64,000 bases of DNA from Hyphomicrobium sp. 99 (GTDB lineage Bacteria > Pseudomonadota > Alphaproteobacteria > Rhizobiales > Hyphomicrobiaceae): NCBI RefSeq assembly GCF_000384335.2, contig NZ_KQ031382.1:868001-932000 (forward strand). The letters run 5' to 3'. The notes under the pieces were generated by a model that was given only the letters and a program-made list of their open reading frames with translations, did not search any database and had not been told where the DNA came from. This document shows, piece after piece, positions 1 through 7,920 of the stretch (position 1 is the first letter of the stretch; each line of letters starts with the position of its first letter). The position numbers and the translations under genes are program-made.

Positions 1-453
1 CATGTGAAGCGCCACATCTGCTTCCGCCTCTTGCGCCGGATCTTCGAGCTTATGGGCTTTGCACATGCCATCGAGACAAGCGCGAATGGCCGCTCTTTCA
101 ACGTTCGTTGCGCGAAGCGCAGCGTCTCGCGCAGCTCGCGCTTCTACGCATTGGCGAAATTCGAAATAGTCCGCAAATGCTTGCTGATTGCCACGATAGA
201 GGTTCGCCAGCGGCGCCATGACAGGCGACAGGAACTGCGCAACGTATGTTCCGCTCTTTGAAGACGTGAGCAGGCCGCGCGCGACGAGCTTATCGATGCC
301 ATCTCTGAGCGAGGGCCGCGATACGTCGAGCTTTTGCGCGAGATCACGCTCCGGTGCGAGCTTCTCGCCCGGCCGAAGCGCACCCTCGAGAATGAGCTTC
401 TCGATTTGCGCCGCGATTGCGTCGGCGATCTTTGGCGTTCGTACGGTAAGCAT
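1..453 (-). CDS. GntR-family (FadR/FCD) transcriptional regulator, 3' part outside window
   Basis: The leftward frame is open from an ATG at 453 to the window edge (151 codons), so the C-terminus is missing. Residues 1-72 form a GntR winged helix: a Lys-Ile-Ala-Asp-Ala-Ile opening helix, the PGEKLAPERDLAQKLDVSR core, then GLLTSSKSGTYVA. From about residue 85 an FCD-type helical ligand-binding domain begins (FADYFEFRQCVEARAA). FCD regulators such as LldR, GlcC and PdhR sense small carboxylates. The gene diverges from a lactate/glycolate permease across a 179-bp gap that contains a TGGTA/TACCA inverted repeat, so it is probably the local repressor of that permease. The effector (lactate, glycolate or pyruvate) cannot be told from the sequence. 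Confidence 0.88.
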   Translation of the reverse strand, partial: MLTVRTPKIADAIAAQIEKLILEGALRPGEKLAPERDLAQKLDVSRPSLRDGIDKLVARGLLTSSKSGTYVAQFLSPVMAPLANLYRGNQQAFADYFEFRQCVEARAARDAALRATNVERAAIRACLDGMCKAHKLEDPAQEAEADVALHM

Positions 454-564
454 GCCGCTCAACCCTGAAGAATTGCGCCTGTCTTCTATTCCTGCGGGAT
501 GACCAATGCCATCGGCTATTTCCATTCGACTATATAGCCACTGAATTTGACCATTCCCGACGTC

Positions 565-583
565 TGGTATAAAAATTTTACCA
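565..583. promoter_or_regulatory. Inverted repeat, likely operator of the GntR regulator
   Basis: TGGTATAAAAATTTTACCA has 5-bp arms TGGTA and TACCA around an AT-rich centre, and two further pairs match inside. FadR-subfamily regulators bind TGGT-N-ACCA type palindromes, though usually with shorter spacing. It lies 50 bp upstream of the permease start and between the two divergent genes. Confidence 0.55.
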
Positions 584-632
584 AAAAGCCGCCGCACTTT
601 AGCAGCCGCGATGTCGGGGGGAAACGGGTCGC

Positions 633-2276
633 ATGTGGTCCCAGGTTTATGACCCGTTTGGCAACATGCTGGTCTCGGCATCCGTGGCCGTCATTCCAGT
701 CGTCGTCTTGCTTGCGAGTATCGGCCTTTTCGAAGTGCGCGCGCACATCGCCGCTCTTCTCGGATTGACTGCCGCGCTTCTGGTCGCAATTTTTGCCTAC
801 GGAATGCCGGTGCAGATGGCTGGCATGGCCGCCGTCTACGGCGCGGCTTTCGGCTTTCTTCCCATTGGCTGGATCATTCTCAACGTCATTTTCCTCTATC
901 GCCTCGCGAACGAAAAAGGCGAATTCGACGTCCTGCAGAAATCGATTGGCGCGATCAGCAATGACCGGCGCCTGCAACTTCTCTTCGTTGCCTTTTCATT
1001 CGGCGCATTCTTCGAAGGCGCAGCCGGTTTCGGAACGCCCGTCGCGGTGACGGCTGCCATGCTGATCGGCCTGGGCTTTCCGCCGCTCGCAGCGTCAGGT
1101 CTGTCGCTCATCGCTAACACGGCGCCGGTCGCGTTCGGCGCGCTCGGAACCCCACTCGTCGCGTTGGCTGCCGTCACAGGTCTCGATCTCTACGAGTTGA
1201 GTGCCACCGTCGGCCGTCAGCTCGCGCCGTTTGCGATCATCGTGCCGTTCTGGCTGCTCTGGGCCTTCGTCGGCTTTCGCAAAATGATCGAAGTCTGGCC
1301 GCCGGTGCTCGTCGCCGGAGTATCCTTTGCGATCCCCCAGTATCTCGTTTCGAATTTTCATGGCCCCTGGCTCGTCAACGTGGTTGCGTCTGTCGTCTCT
1401 ATGGCGGCGCTCGCGCTCTTTTTGAGAGTCTGGAGCCCGGCCGTTCCGATGACCGAAGTCCCGAACGCGTCAGTTTCGGATATGCCCACCAAGTCGCCCG
1501 CCACCTCGCATTCGAGCGCCGTAGTGCTGCGAGCCTGGACGCCCTGGATCATCCTCGCGGTCTTCGTCTTTCTTTGGGGAACACCGCAAGTCCGCGCCGC
1601 GCTCGACGGACTTTGGATTCAGAAAATTCCGGTCGGGGGCCTGCACGAGCTCGTTCAGAAGATGCCGCCGGTCGTCGCGTCGCCTCGCGCCGAGGCCGCG
1701 ATCTTCAACGTCAACCTGCTGTCTGCCACCGGAACAGGTATTCTTCTTTCGGGCATCATCTCGGGTCTGTTTCTTGGCTACAGTGTTCCAGAACTGCTGC
1801 GGATGTACGCGAAGACGATCTACGTCGTTCGCTACTCGCTGCTGACGATCTCATGCATGATGGCGATCGGTTTCATCACGCGTTACTCCGGAAGCGACGC
1901 GACGCTTGGGCTGATGCTTGCGCAAACAGGATGGGCCTATCCGTTCTTCGGAACGTTGATCGGCTGGTTGGGTGTGGCGCTCACGGGATCGGATACCTCG
2001 TCGAACGTGCTGTTCGGCGGCTTGCAGCGGATCACGGCAGAGCAGCTCGGCATCAACCCGGTTCTCATGGCAGCGGCAAATAGCGCAGGCGGCGTCATGG
2101 GAAAAATGATCGACGCGCAGTCCATTGTCGTCGCATCAACGGCGACCAAATGGTACGGCCACGAAGGTCAAATATTGCGTTTCGTGTTTTTCCATTCGCT
2201 CGCGCTCGCGACACTCGTTGGATTGCTTGTCATGGGCCAGGCTTATCTCTGGCCGTTCAAGCTTCTCGCGCCCTGA
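633..2276 (+). CDS. lldP: L-lactate/glycolate permease (LctP family)
   Basis: 547 residues with about 12-14 hydrophobic helices, the normal length for the LctP family of proton-coupled lactate or glycolate permeases of the inner membrane. Family signatures are visible: the EGAAGFGTPVAVTAAMLIGLGFPPL block near residues 130-155, the GALGTPLVALAAVTGLD stretch, and the C-terminal GSDTSSNVLFGGLQ and GGVMGKMIDAQSIVVA motifs. The ATG at 633 follows a GGGGGAAA ribosome-binding site. It is divergent from the FCD regulator and precedes the molybdenum hydroxylase genes by 95 bp. The sequence does not distinguish lactate (LldP) from glycolate (GlcA) transport. Confidence 0.88.
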   Translation: MWSQVYDPFGNMLVSASVAVIPVVVLLASIGLFEVRAHIAALLGLTAALLVAIFAYGMPVQMAGMAAVYGAAFGFLPIGWIILNVIFLYRLANEKGEFDVLQKSIGAISNDRRLQLLFVAFSFGAFFEGAAGFGTPVAVTAAMLIGLGFPPLAASGLSLIANTAPVAFGALGTPLVALAAVTGLDLYELSATVGRQLAPFAIIVPFWLLWAFVGFRKMIEVWPPVLVAGVSFAIPQYLVSNFHGPWLVNVVASVVSMAALALFLRVWSPAVPMTEVPNASVSDMPTKSPATSHSSAVVLRAWTPWIILAVFVFLWGTPQVRAALDGLWIQKIPVGGLHELVQKMPPVVASPRAEAAIFNVNLLSATGTGILLSGIISGLFLGYSVPELLRMYAKTIYVVRYSLLTISCMMAIGFITRYSGSDATLGLMLAQTGWAYPFFGTLIGWLGVALTGSDTSSNVLFGGLQRITAEQLGINPVLMAAANSAGGVMGKMIDAQSIVVASTATKWYGHEGQILRFVFFHSLALATLVGLLVMGQAYLWPFKLLAP

Positions 2277-2371
2277 TGAGACATTGAAGCCAAGACAAAG
2301 ATCGCACTCGCGATCGCGCATTCATTGAAGTCTGAAATTCGAAACACCGTTCTAAGAAGGAGAGCGTGGAT

Positions 2372-2824
2372 ATGTCATCCATTACGATCAACGGCGAAGC
2401 TCGCGAGTTCAGCGGCGATCCGAACATGCCTCTGCTCTGGTACGTCCGGGACATGCTCAATCTCACTGGGACGAAATTCGGCTGTGGCGCAGGCGTATGC
2501 GGCGCATGCACGGTTCATCTCGATGGCGTTGCTGTCCGCTCGTGCCAGACGACCCTCGGCGAAGCGGCCGGAAAATCCGTCACGACGATCGAGGGGCTGA
2601 GCCCAGATGGCGAGCATGCAGTCCAGAAGGCTTGGCGCAAGATCAGCGTTCCGCAGTGCGGCTTCTGTCAGGCCGGCCAGATCATGCAGGCGGCTTCGCT
2701 GCTCGCCAAAAACCGCGCGCCGTCCGACGCAGAGATCGTCGAAGCCATGACAGGAAATATCTGCCGGTGTGGATGCTATCAGCGCATTCACGAAGCCATT
2801 CGTCTCGCTGCGGGAGGTGTTTGA
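2372..2824 (+). CDS. (2Fe-2S) subunit of IorAB-type molybdenum hydroxylase
   Basis: 150 residues, the usual size of the small iron-sulfur subunit of xanthine-dehydrogenase-family enzymes of the isoquinoline 1-oxidoreductase (IorA) type. An N-terminal plant-ferredoxin domain carries Cys38, Cys43, Cys46 and Cys58. The C-terminal helical domain carries Cys96, Cys99, Cys131 and Cys133 for the second cluster (QCGFC and CRCGC). The ATG at 2372 is preferred over a GTG at 2366 because AAGGAG sits 9 nt upstream of the ATG and only 3 nt from the GTG. It passes electrons from the Mo subunit encoded two bases downstream. No separate FAD subunit is present, as is typical of IorAB-like pairs. Confidence 0.88.
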   Translation: MSSITINGEAREFSGDPNMPLLWYVRDMLNLTGTKFGCGAGVCGACTVHLDGVAVRSCQTTLGEAAGKSVTTIEGLSPDGEHAVQKAWRKISVPQCGFCQAGQIMQAASLLAKNRAPSDAEIVEAMTGNICRCGCYQRIHEAIRLAAGGV

Positions 2825-2826
2825 TC

Positions 2827-5187
2827 ATGCTGCATTACCTCAAGAACGAAATTGCGGCTGGCGGCGAGCAGAGCTTCAATGCCGAGATCTCGAACGTCAG
2901 CCGCCGCGGCGTGTTGGGTGGCTTGTTGACTGCAACCGGACTCGTGCTGGCTGCGCGCTTCACGCCCGCGAACGCGAGCGAACATTTGAAGGCCTATCCC
3001 ACCGGCGGCCTCAATATGCCGAGCGGCGTCGTCTCCGATCCGCACGTCTTCATCGCCATTGCGCCCGATGGCGCGCTGACGATCGTGACGCATAGAAGCG
3101 AGATGGGCACCGGCATCAGAACGAGCCTCCCGATGGTCGTCGCTGACGAGATGGGAGCCGACTGGTCGCGCGTAAAGCTTCTGCAGGCGCCGGGCGACGA
3201 GCCGAAATACGGCAACCAGGATACCGACGGTTCCCGCAGCATGCGCCATTTCGTTCAGCCCATGCGTCAATGCGGGGCCGCGATGCGCCAGATGCTGGAG
3301 ACGGCGGCCGCTGCCAAATGGAACGTCGACCGCTCGCTCTGCCACGCACGCAATCACGAAGTGGCGCTGCTCGACACGAATAAGAAGGAGACCGGTAAGG
3401 TTCTGTCCTTCGGCGAACTTGCCGAGGCTGCGATGGCGGTGCCAGTGCCGGCTCCGGAAACGATCCTCTACAAGTCGCCCAATGAATTCACGTTGATGGG
3501 GAAGGGCGAAGTCCAGATCGCCGATCTCCATAACATCACGACGGGCAAAGCCGGCTACGGAGCCGACACGCGCTTGCCCGGCATGAAGTACGCGGTTATC
3601 GCGCGTCCAGCAGTCCTCGGCAGTAAGTTGAAATCGTACGACGCCTCGGCAACGCTCAAGGTGCCGGGCGTTGAATCCGTGCACGAGATCGAAGGCGTGT
3701 TCACTGTCCCGCGCAAGTTCGGTCAGCTCGGCGGCATTGCTGTCGTCGCGAACACGACGTACGCCGCGATGCAGGGTCGCGACGCACTGACGATCGAATG
3801 GGAGGACGGCCCCAACGTCAGTTACGATAGCGATGCTTACGCGGCTGAAATGTCGGCGACGGCGGCAAAGCCCGGCAAGGTTCTGCGCAACCAAGGTGAT
3901 CCGGACGCCGCGTTCGCCAACGCCAAGGATATTGTCACGGCCGAATACCATGGCCGCCACCTCGCGCAGGCGCCGATGGAGCCGTTGGTTGCCATCGCGC
4001 GCATCGTCGACGGCAAGGCCGAGGTCTGGTCGTCCGTGCAGAGCCCGTATGGCGCACGGAAAGACATAGCCGAAGCTTTGAAAATGCCGATCGAGAACGT
4101 GACGGTTCACGTCTCGCTGCTCGGCGGCGGCTTCGGAAGAAAGTCGAAATGGGACTTCATGCTTGAAGCCGCTCTTCTCTCGCAGAAGATGGGAGGACAG
4201 CCCGTTTTGCTGCAATGGACGCGTGAAGACGACATTCAGCACGCGTTTTACCATACGACGTCGGTCGAGCGTATCGAGGTCGCGTTGGATGACGCAGGCA
4301 AGGTCTCGGGCTGGCGCCATCGCACGGTCGCGCCATCGATCGTCTCGAACTTCAAGCAGGATGACGGCTACCAGTTCCCGATCGAATACGGCATGGGTTT
4401 CATCGATATGCCGTTCGATATCCCGAACATTCGCTGCGAGAATGGGCGAGCGATGGCGCACACGCGCATCGGCTGGTTCCGGTCGGTCTCGAACATCCAG
4501 CGCGCCTTTGCCGTGCAATCCGCCGTCAGCGAAGTCGCTCACAAGCTTGGCCGCGATCCGAAGGATTTCCTTCTCGAGATCATCGGGCCGGACCGCGAGA
4601 TCGATCCCAAGAAGGCGGGCTTCCCCGACGACTTCTGGAACTATGGCGAACCCTACGAGCAGTTCCCGATCAACACGGCGCGTTTGAAAAACGTCATTCG
4701 CGTCGCGGCGGACAATGCGGGTTGGGGCAAGAAATTGCCTGACCGTCAGGGTCTCGGCATCGCTGCCCATCGCTCGTTCGCGAGTTACGTCGCGACGGTC
4801 GTCCACGTCGCCATCGACGACGATGGAACGATCCGCGTGCCGCACGTCACGTCGGCGATCGATTGCGGCTTCCACGTCAATCCGGAACGCATCCGCTCGC
4901 AGATGGAAGGCGCCGCCGTGATGGGCATGTCGAACGCGATCTATAGCGGTATCACCTTCAAGAAGGGCGCTGTCGAGCAGTCGAACTTCACCGACTACGA
5001 GGTGACACGGATGAGCAATTATCCGCAGAAGGTGTCAGTGCACATCATCGATGCCGACTGGAGCGTCCACGCCGGTGGTGTGGGTGAACCGGGTGTGCCG
5101 CCGTTTGCTCCGGCGCTCGCCAATGCCATCTTCGCGGCAACCGGCAAGCGGCTGCGCAATCTGCCCATGGGCGAGAAAGTCATTTGA
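2827..5187 (+). CDS. Molybdopterin-binding (large) subunit of IorAB-type oxidoreductase
   Basis: 786 residues from the ATG at 2827, which follows GGGAGGTG and starts just after the small-subunit stop. The open frame extends further upstream, but that part overlaps the small subunit. Residues 25-50 are a Tat signal (SRRGVLGGLL, RR at 26-27, then a hydrophobic stretch), so the folded heterodimer is probably exported with the cofactor-loaded small subunit. The aldehyde oxidase/xanthine dehydrogenase fold is shown by the LLGGGFGRKSKWDF loop, the FRSVSNIQRAFAVQS block and the C-terminal GGVGEPGVPPFAPA with the likely catalytic Glu. The substrate (aldehyde or N-heterocycle) is unknown. Other IorB-like proteins act on isoquinoline, nicotinate or aldehydes. 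Confidence 0.87.
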   Translation: MLHYLKNEIAAGGEQSFNAEISNVSRRGVLGGLLTATGLVLAARFTPANASEHLKAYPTGGLNMPSGVVSDPHVFIAIAPDGALTIVTHRSEMGTGIRTSLPMVVADEMGADWSRVKLLQAPGDEPKYGNQDTDGSRSMRHFVQPMRQCGAAMRQMLETAAAAKWNVDRSLCHARNHEVALLDTNKKETGKVLSFGELAEAAMAVPVPAPETILYKSPNEFTLMGKGEVQIADLHNITTGKAGYGADTRLPGMKYAVIARPAVLGSKLKSYDASATLKVPGVESVHEIEGVFTVPRKFGQLGGIAVVANTTYAAMQGRDALTIEWEDGPNVSYDSDAYAAEMSATAAKPGKVLRNQGDPDAAFANAKDIVTAEYHGRHLAQAPMEPLVAIARIVDGKAEVWSSVQSPYGARKDIAEALKMPIENVTVHVSLLGGGFGRKSKWDFMLEAALLSQKMGGQPVLLQWTREDDIQHAFYHTTSVERIEVALDDAGKVSGWRHRTVAPSIVSNFKQDDGYQFPIEYGMGFIDMPFDIPNIRCENGRAMAHTRIGWFRSVSNIQRAFAVQSAVSEVAHKLGRDPKDFLLEIIGPDREIDPKKAGFPDDFWNYGEPYEQFPINTARLKNVIRVAADNAGWGKKLPDRQGLGIAAHRSFASYVATVVHVAIDDDGTIRVPHVTSAIDCGFHVNPERIRSQMEGAAVMGMSNAIYSGITFKKGAVEQSNFTDYEVTRMSNYPQKVSVHIIDADWSVHAGGVGEPGVPPFAPALANAIFAATGKRLRNLPMGEKVI

Positions 5188-5195
5188 TAGAATGC

Positions 5196-5226
5196 GAGGC
5201 TCGGCGGTGAGAAGCCGCCGGGCCTC
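5196..5226 (+). terminator. Stem-loop after the molybdenum hydroxylase genes
   Basis: GAGGC-T-CGGCGG pairs with CCGCCG-G-GCCTC around the loop TGAGAAG, a stable GC-rich hairpin 9 nt after the stop codon. There is no T-run, so it may act as a weak or Rho-aided terminator or as a 3' stabiliser. Confidence 0.5.
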
Positions 5227-5244
5227 TACAATTCGAATTGTAGA
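5225..5244. promoter_or_regulatory. Perfect 20-bp palindrome, candidate operator
   Basis: TCTACAATTCGAATTGTAGA is fully self-complementary with no spacer. It overlaps the end of the preceding hairpin by two bases and lies 290 bp upstream of the HdeD-like gene. Such symmetry is typical of binding sites for homodimeric repressors, but no regulator gene is adjacent. Confidence 0.45.
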
Positions 5245-5534
5245 ACTTCTGGGCGGCGGTCTCGGACGAGATGAAAGTTAGCGAGCGCAGCGGAAGCGCT
5301 GCCTGATCGCAATCCTTGGGCCGACGCGACCAACAGCGCAGATTGCAAGCGCAACTAGTTGGGCGCCTCAGCAACTCTTCGTCCCGAGCGTCCCCCGACC
5401 AATGCTGAGCAACGGAATTTCCCAACGCTAGTCATAAGTTGTTCACGACGTGACGGCTCTTCTTAAGGCGCTTGACCGGGTTTTGTCGTATTGTCAGCAG
5501 TGATTTCTCGTTCCAACTCACGGGAGTTTGACAA

Positions 5535-6143
5535 ATGACGTTCGATCAATCGGGTGCCCGCAGCTTCAGACTGGAGCTGGCGTCGTCACTCCACGCCCAT
5601 TGGAAGCTCTATCTATTCGAAGGCATCGTCCTGATCGTTCTCGGCATGGCTGCGATCATCATTCCGCAGATCGCGACGCTGACGGTCGAGCTTTTCATCG
5701 GCTGGCTTTTGCTGTTCAGTGGCATTGCGGGCCTATTCACGACTTTCACCGTCCGCCCGATGCCAGGCTTTTGGTGGTCGCTCATCTCGGCGTTGATCGC
5801 CATTGGAGCCGGTTTGGTGCTGCTCTTCTGGCCGATATCGGGCGTAGTAACTCTGACGCTCATCTTGATCGCCTTCTTCATCATAGAAGGCATCGCGTCG
5901 ATCATGTTTGCTCTCGAGCATAAGAACGAGCTGCCGGGAGGCTGGTGGGCAATGCTGTTCAGCGGCATCGTCGATCTGGTTCTTGCGGGCTTGATCTTTT
6001 TTGGTCTGCCGTCCTCGGCGGCTTGGGCAATCGGCCTCCTCTTCGGCATCAATCTGATATTCGGCGGATTTGCATTGACTGCGATGGCGCTGCAGGCTCG
6101 CAATATCGACTCTTCCGGCGCACCGTCTTCTGCGTCTCGTTGA
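5535..6143 (+). CDS. HdeD-family membrane protein
   Basis: 202 residues with six predicted transmembrane helices in three paired DUF308 repeats (WKLYLFEGIVLIVLGMAAIIIP, LFIGWLLLFSGIAGLF, WWSLISALIAIGAGLVLLFWP and so on). This is the layout of HdeD, an inner-membrane protein linked to acid resistance in enterics. In alphaproteobacteria the family is common but its role is not defined. The ATG at 5535 follows GGGAG by 8 nt. It stands alone between the Mo hydroxylase genes and a convergent alcohol dehydrogenase. Confidence 0.8.
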   Translation: MTFDQSGARSFRLELASSLHAHWKLYLFEGIVLIVLGMAAIIIPQIATLTVELFIGWLLLFSGIAGLFTTFTVRPMPGFWWSLISALIAIGAGLVLLFWPISGVVTLTLILIAFFIIEGIASIMFALEHKNELPGGWWAMLFSGIVDLVLAGLIFFGLPSSAAWAIGLLFGINLIFGGFALTAMALQARNIDSSGAPSSASR

Positions 6144-6200
6144 ATGATTTGAGTTTGCTTTTCAGATGAGCAGTCATCGGGGCGGCACGGCCAACGGGCT

Positions 6201-7184
6201 CTAGGGAACGAGCACGGCCGCCCCTGTAAAGCTTCCCGCCCGTAGATCCGCCAATGCTTCATTCGCGGCCGTCAAAGGATAGACAGTCGTCGTTGTCTTG
6301 ACCCCGGCCTTGGGAGCAATGGCGACAAACTCCTTGCCGTCTTGCCGGGTCAAATTGGCAACCGATCGAATTTCCCGCTCTTCCCAAAGTATGTAGTAGG
6401 GGAACGTCGGAATGTCGCTCATGTGGATTCCTCCGCAGACGACGCGACCGCCCTTGCGAACGGCCTTGAGTGCGGCGGGAACAAGCGATCCGACAGGGGC
6501 AAAGATGATTGCAGCATCCAGAGCGTCCGGCGGCGTTGCATCCGCTGGACCACTCCAGCGCGCTCCAAGGGAGAGAGCGAAGCGCTGTGCGGCTTCGTCG
6601 CCAGGTCGGGTGAACGCGTAGACCTCGCGCCCCTGCCAATTGCACACCTGAGTGATGATGTGCGCCGCTGCACCAAAACCGTAGAGACCGATCCGCTCTC
6701 CCTCGCCCGCTAAACGCAATGACCGCCAGCCGATGAGGCCGGCGCACATCAAAGGTGCGGCCGCGACGGGATCGTCGAAATTCCCCATCGGAAATGCGAA
6801 ATCGGCATCCGCGATAACATGCGTCGCGAACCCACCGTCACGCGTGTAGCCCGTGAAGAGCGGGAAGTCGCAGAGGTTCTCTTTTCCGCTGGCGCAATAG
6901 TGACAGTGTCCGCAGACGTGCCCGAGCCATGGCACTCCGACACGATCGCCGACACGATGATCCACCGTATCTGGACCGACGGCGTCCACGATGCCGATGA
7001 TCTGATGACCCGGAATGAGCGGAAGCTTCGGAAACGGCAATTCACCGTCGATAATGTGGAGGTCCGTCCGGCAGACGGCGCACGCTTCGACTCGAATCCG
7101 GATCTGGCCGCTTTCCGGAGTGGGATCAGGCCGCTCTTCGAGTTCGAGCGGTTGACCGACGGCGCGGAAGACCATGGCTTTCAT
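6201..7184 (-). CDS. Zinc-dependent alcohol dehydrogenase (AdhA-like)
   Basis: 327 residues of the medium-chain dehydrogenase superfamily, cytoplasmic. Catalytic zinc ligands are seen at Cys38 (AVCRTD) and His60 (PGHQIIG). The structural zinc site is Cys91, Cys94, Cys97 and Cys105 (CGHCHYCASGKENLC). The GHQ variant, in place of GHE, is typical of the AdhA-like 'zinc-binding alcohol dehydrogenase family protein' group. The coenzyme-binding turn GLYGFGAAAH lies near residue 190. It converts primary alcohols and aldehydes with NAD(P); the real substrate is not evident. The gene is monocistronic and convergent with the HdeD-like gene 57 bp away. Confidence 0.88.
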   Translation of the reverse strand: MKAMVFRAVGQPLELEERPDPTPESGQIRIRVEACAVCRTDLHIIDGELPFPKLPLIPGHQIIGIVDAVGPDTVDHRVGDRVGVPWLGHVCGHCHYCASGKENLCDFPLFTGYTRDGGFATHVIADADFAFPMGNFDDPVAAAPLMCAGLIGWRSLRLAGEGERIGLYGFGAAAHIITQVCNWQGREVYAFTRPGDEAAQRFALSLGARWSGPADATPPDALDAAIIFAPVGSLVPAALKAVRKGGRVVCGGIHMSDIPTFPYYILWEEREIRSVANLTRQDGKEFVAIAPKAGVKTTTTVYPLTAANEALADLRAGSFTGAAVLVP

Positions 7185-7665
7185 CGGTCAATCTTTCGGA
7201 GCAAAAAGTTGACGTTGCTCGGCGTTCAAGCCTCGAGCCAATTGACCCTACAAAACGCGCGCGCGCCATTGGCTTTTCGAGCAAATACCCCTGACGATTT
7301 CGACAGTTGATTGGATCCGCATATATGGGATCATGGGACGGGCCAGCGAAGCCTCCGTCCGCGCGCTGGCCGGTATATAGCGGGCGTCTCGATGCTCTCC
7401 CAAACCGAGGCGCCCGCCCGCGAAAGCTCTCGCGAGGTTCTCTGGGCGGACATTAGTAACCGGAAAATTCGGCCAAGTGCATAGGCTCGCGCTTATGACC
7501 GCTCTCTTTATCAACTTGTCTGCCGATCTATTTCTAATTTGAGCAGAATTTTCGCTCCGCCACTGTCGTTCCGATCAGGTTCTCGAACGATCCTTCTTCG
7601 GCATTGTCTGGACCACGTCAAAACGTCCCAAGCAACATCGCCCTGCTTTCGATGGGAGAGGCAAA
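7185..7665. other. Intergenic region, no gene seen
   Basis: 481 bp between the divergent alcohol dehydrogenase and a short rightward ORF. It holds the promoters for both directions but no recognisable operator, RNA gene or convincing coding frame. Confidence 0.5.
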
Positions 7666-7920
7666 ATGAATGATCAGACAGCGTCGCGCTCTCGAAGAGT
7701 TGCCCGTCGCCTCCACTGCCATCTTGCCCATCGCCTGCGCCGGAACATTATCAGCCAGCGTATGGCACGGTCCCGGCGCCGCGTGAGATCGCTCCATCTA
7801 TATGAGATGGGGGCCGCCCTGCAGCCTTTGCCGACCCACCATTTGACGGCATCGAACATCGATCTCGATCAACTGACCAGCACGCTCAATCTCTTCGATT
7901 CCGGCCATGCCAAAGGCTGA
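7666..7920 (+). CDS. Hypothetical Arg/His-rich small protein
   Basis: 84 residues, not recognised. The first half is strongly basic (RSRRVARRLHCHLAHRLRR) and the second half is polar. A GAGAGGC sequence precedes the ATG, and the 3' end overlaps the next gene by 14 bp, suggesting translational coupling. The composition is unusual and chance coding cannot be excluded. Its only support is the ribosome-binding site and its placement. Confidence 0.4.
   Translation: MNDQTASRSRRVARRLHCHLAHRLRRNIISQRMARSRRRVRSLHLYEMGAALQPLPTHHLTASNIDLDQLTSTLNLFDSGHAKG

Larger units (their letters stand above)
5188..5534. other. Intergenic region with hairpin and 20-bp palindrome
   Basis: No convincing gene. It holds a stem-loop just after the Mo-subunit gene and an adjoining perfect palindrome, both listed separately. 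The ribosome-binding site of the following gene (GGGAG) lies at the right end. Confidence 0.6.

Noticed and set aside
2788..4875. 695-codon leftward open frame
   Set aside because: It lies antisense to the Mo-hydroxylase large subunit, is Arg/His/Asp-rich with no domain features, and is a GC-codon shadow.
5471..5494. TTGACC / TATTGT promoter-like pair before the HdeD-like gene
   Set aside because: The spacer is only 11 bp, too short for a sigma-70 type promoter.
7248..7514. 88-codon leftward ORF
   Set aside because: No ribosome-binding site, no family features, and it lies in a divergent promoter region.
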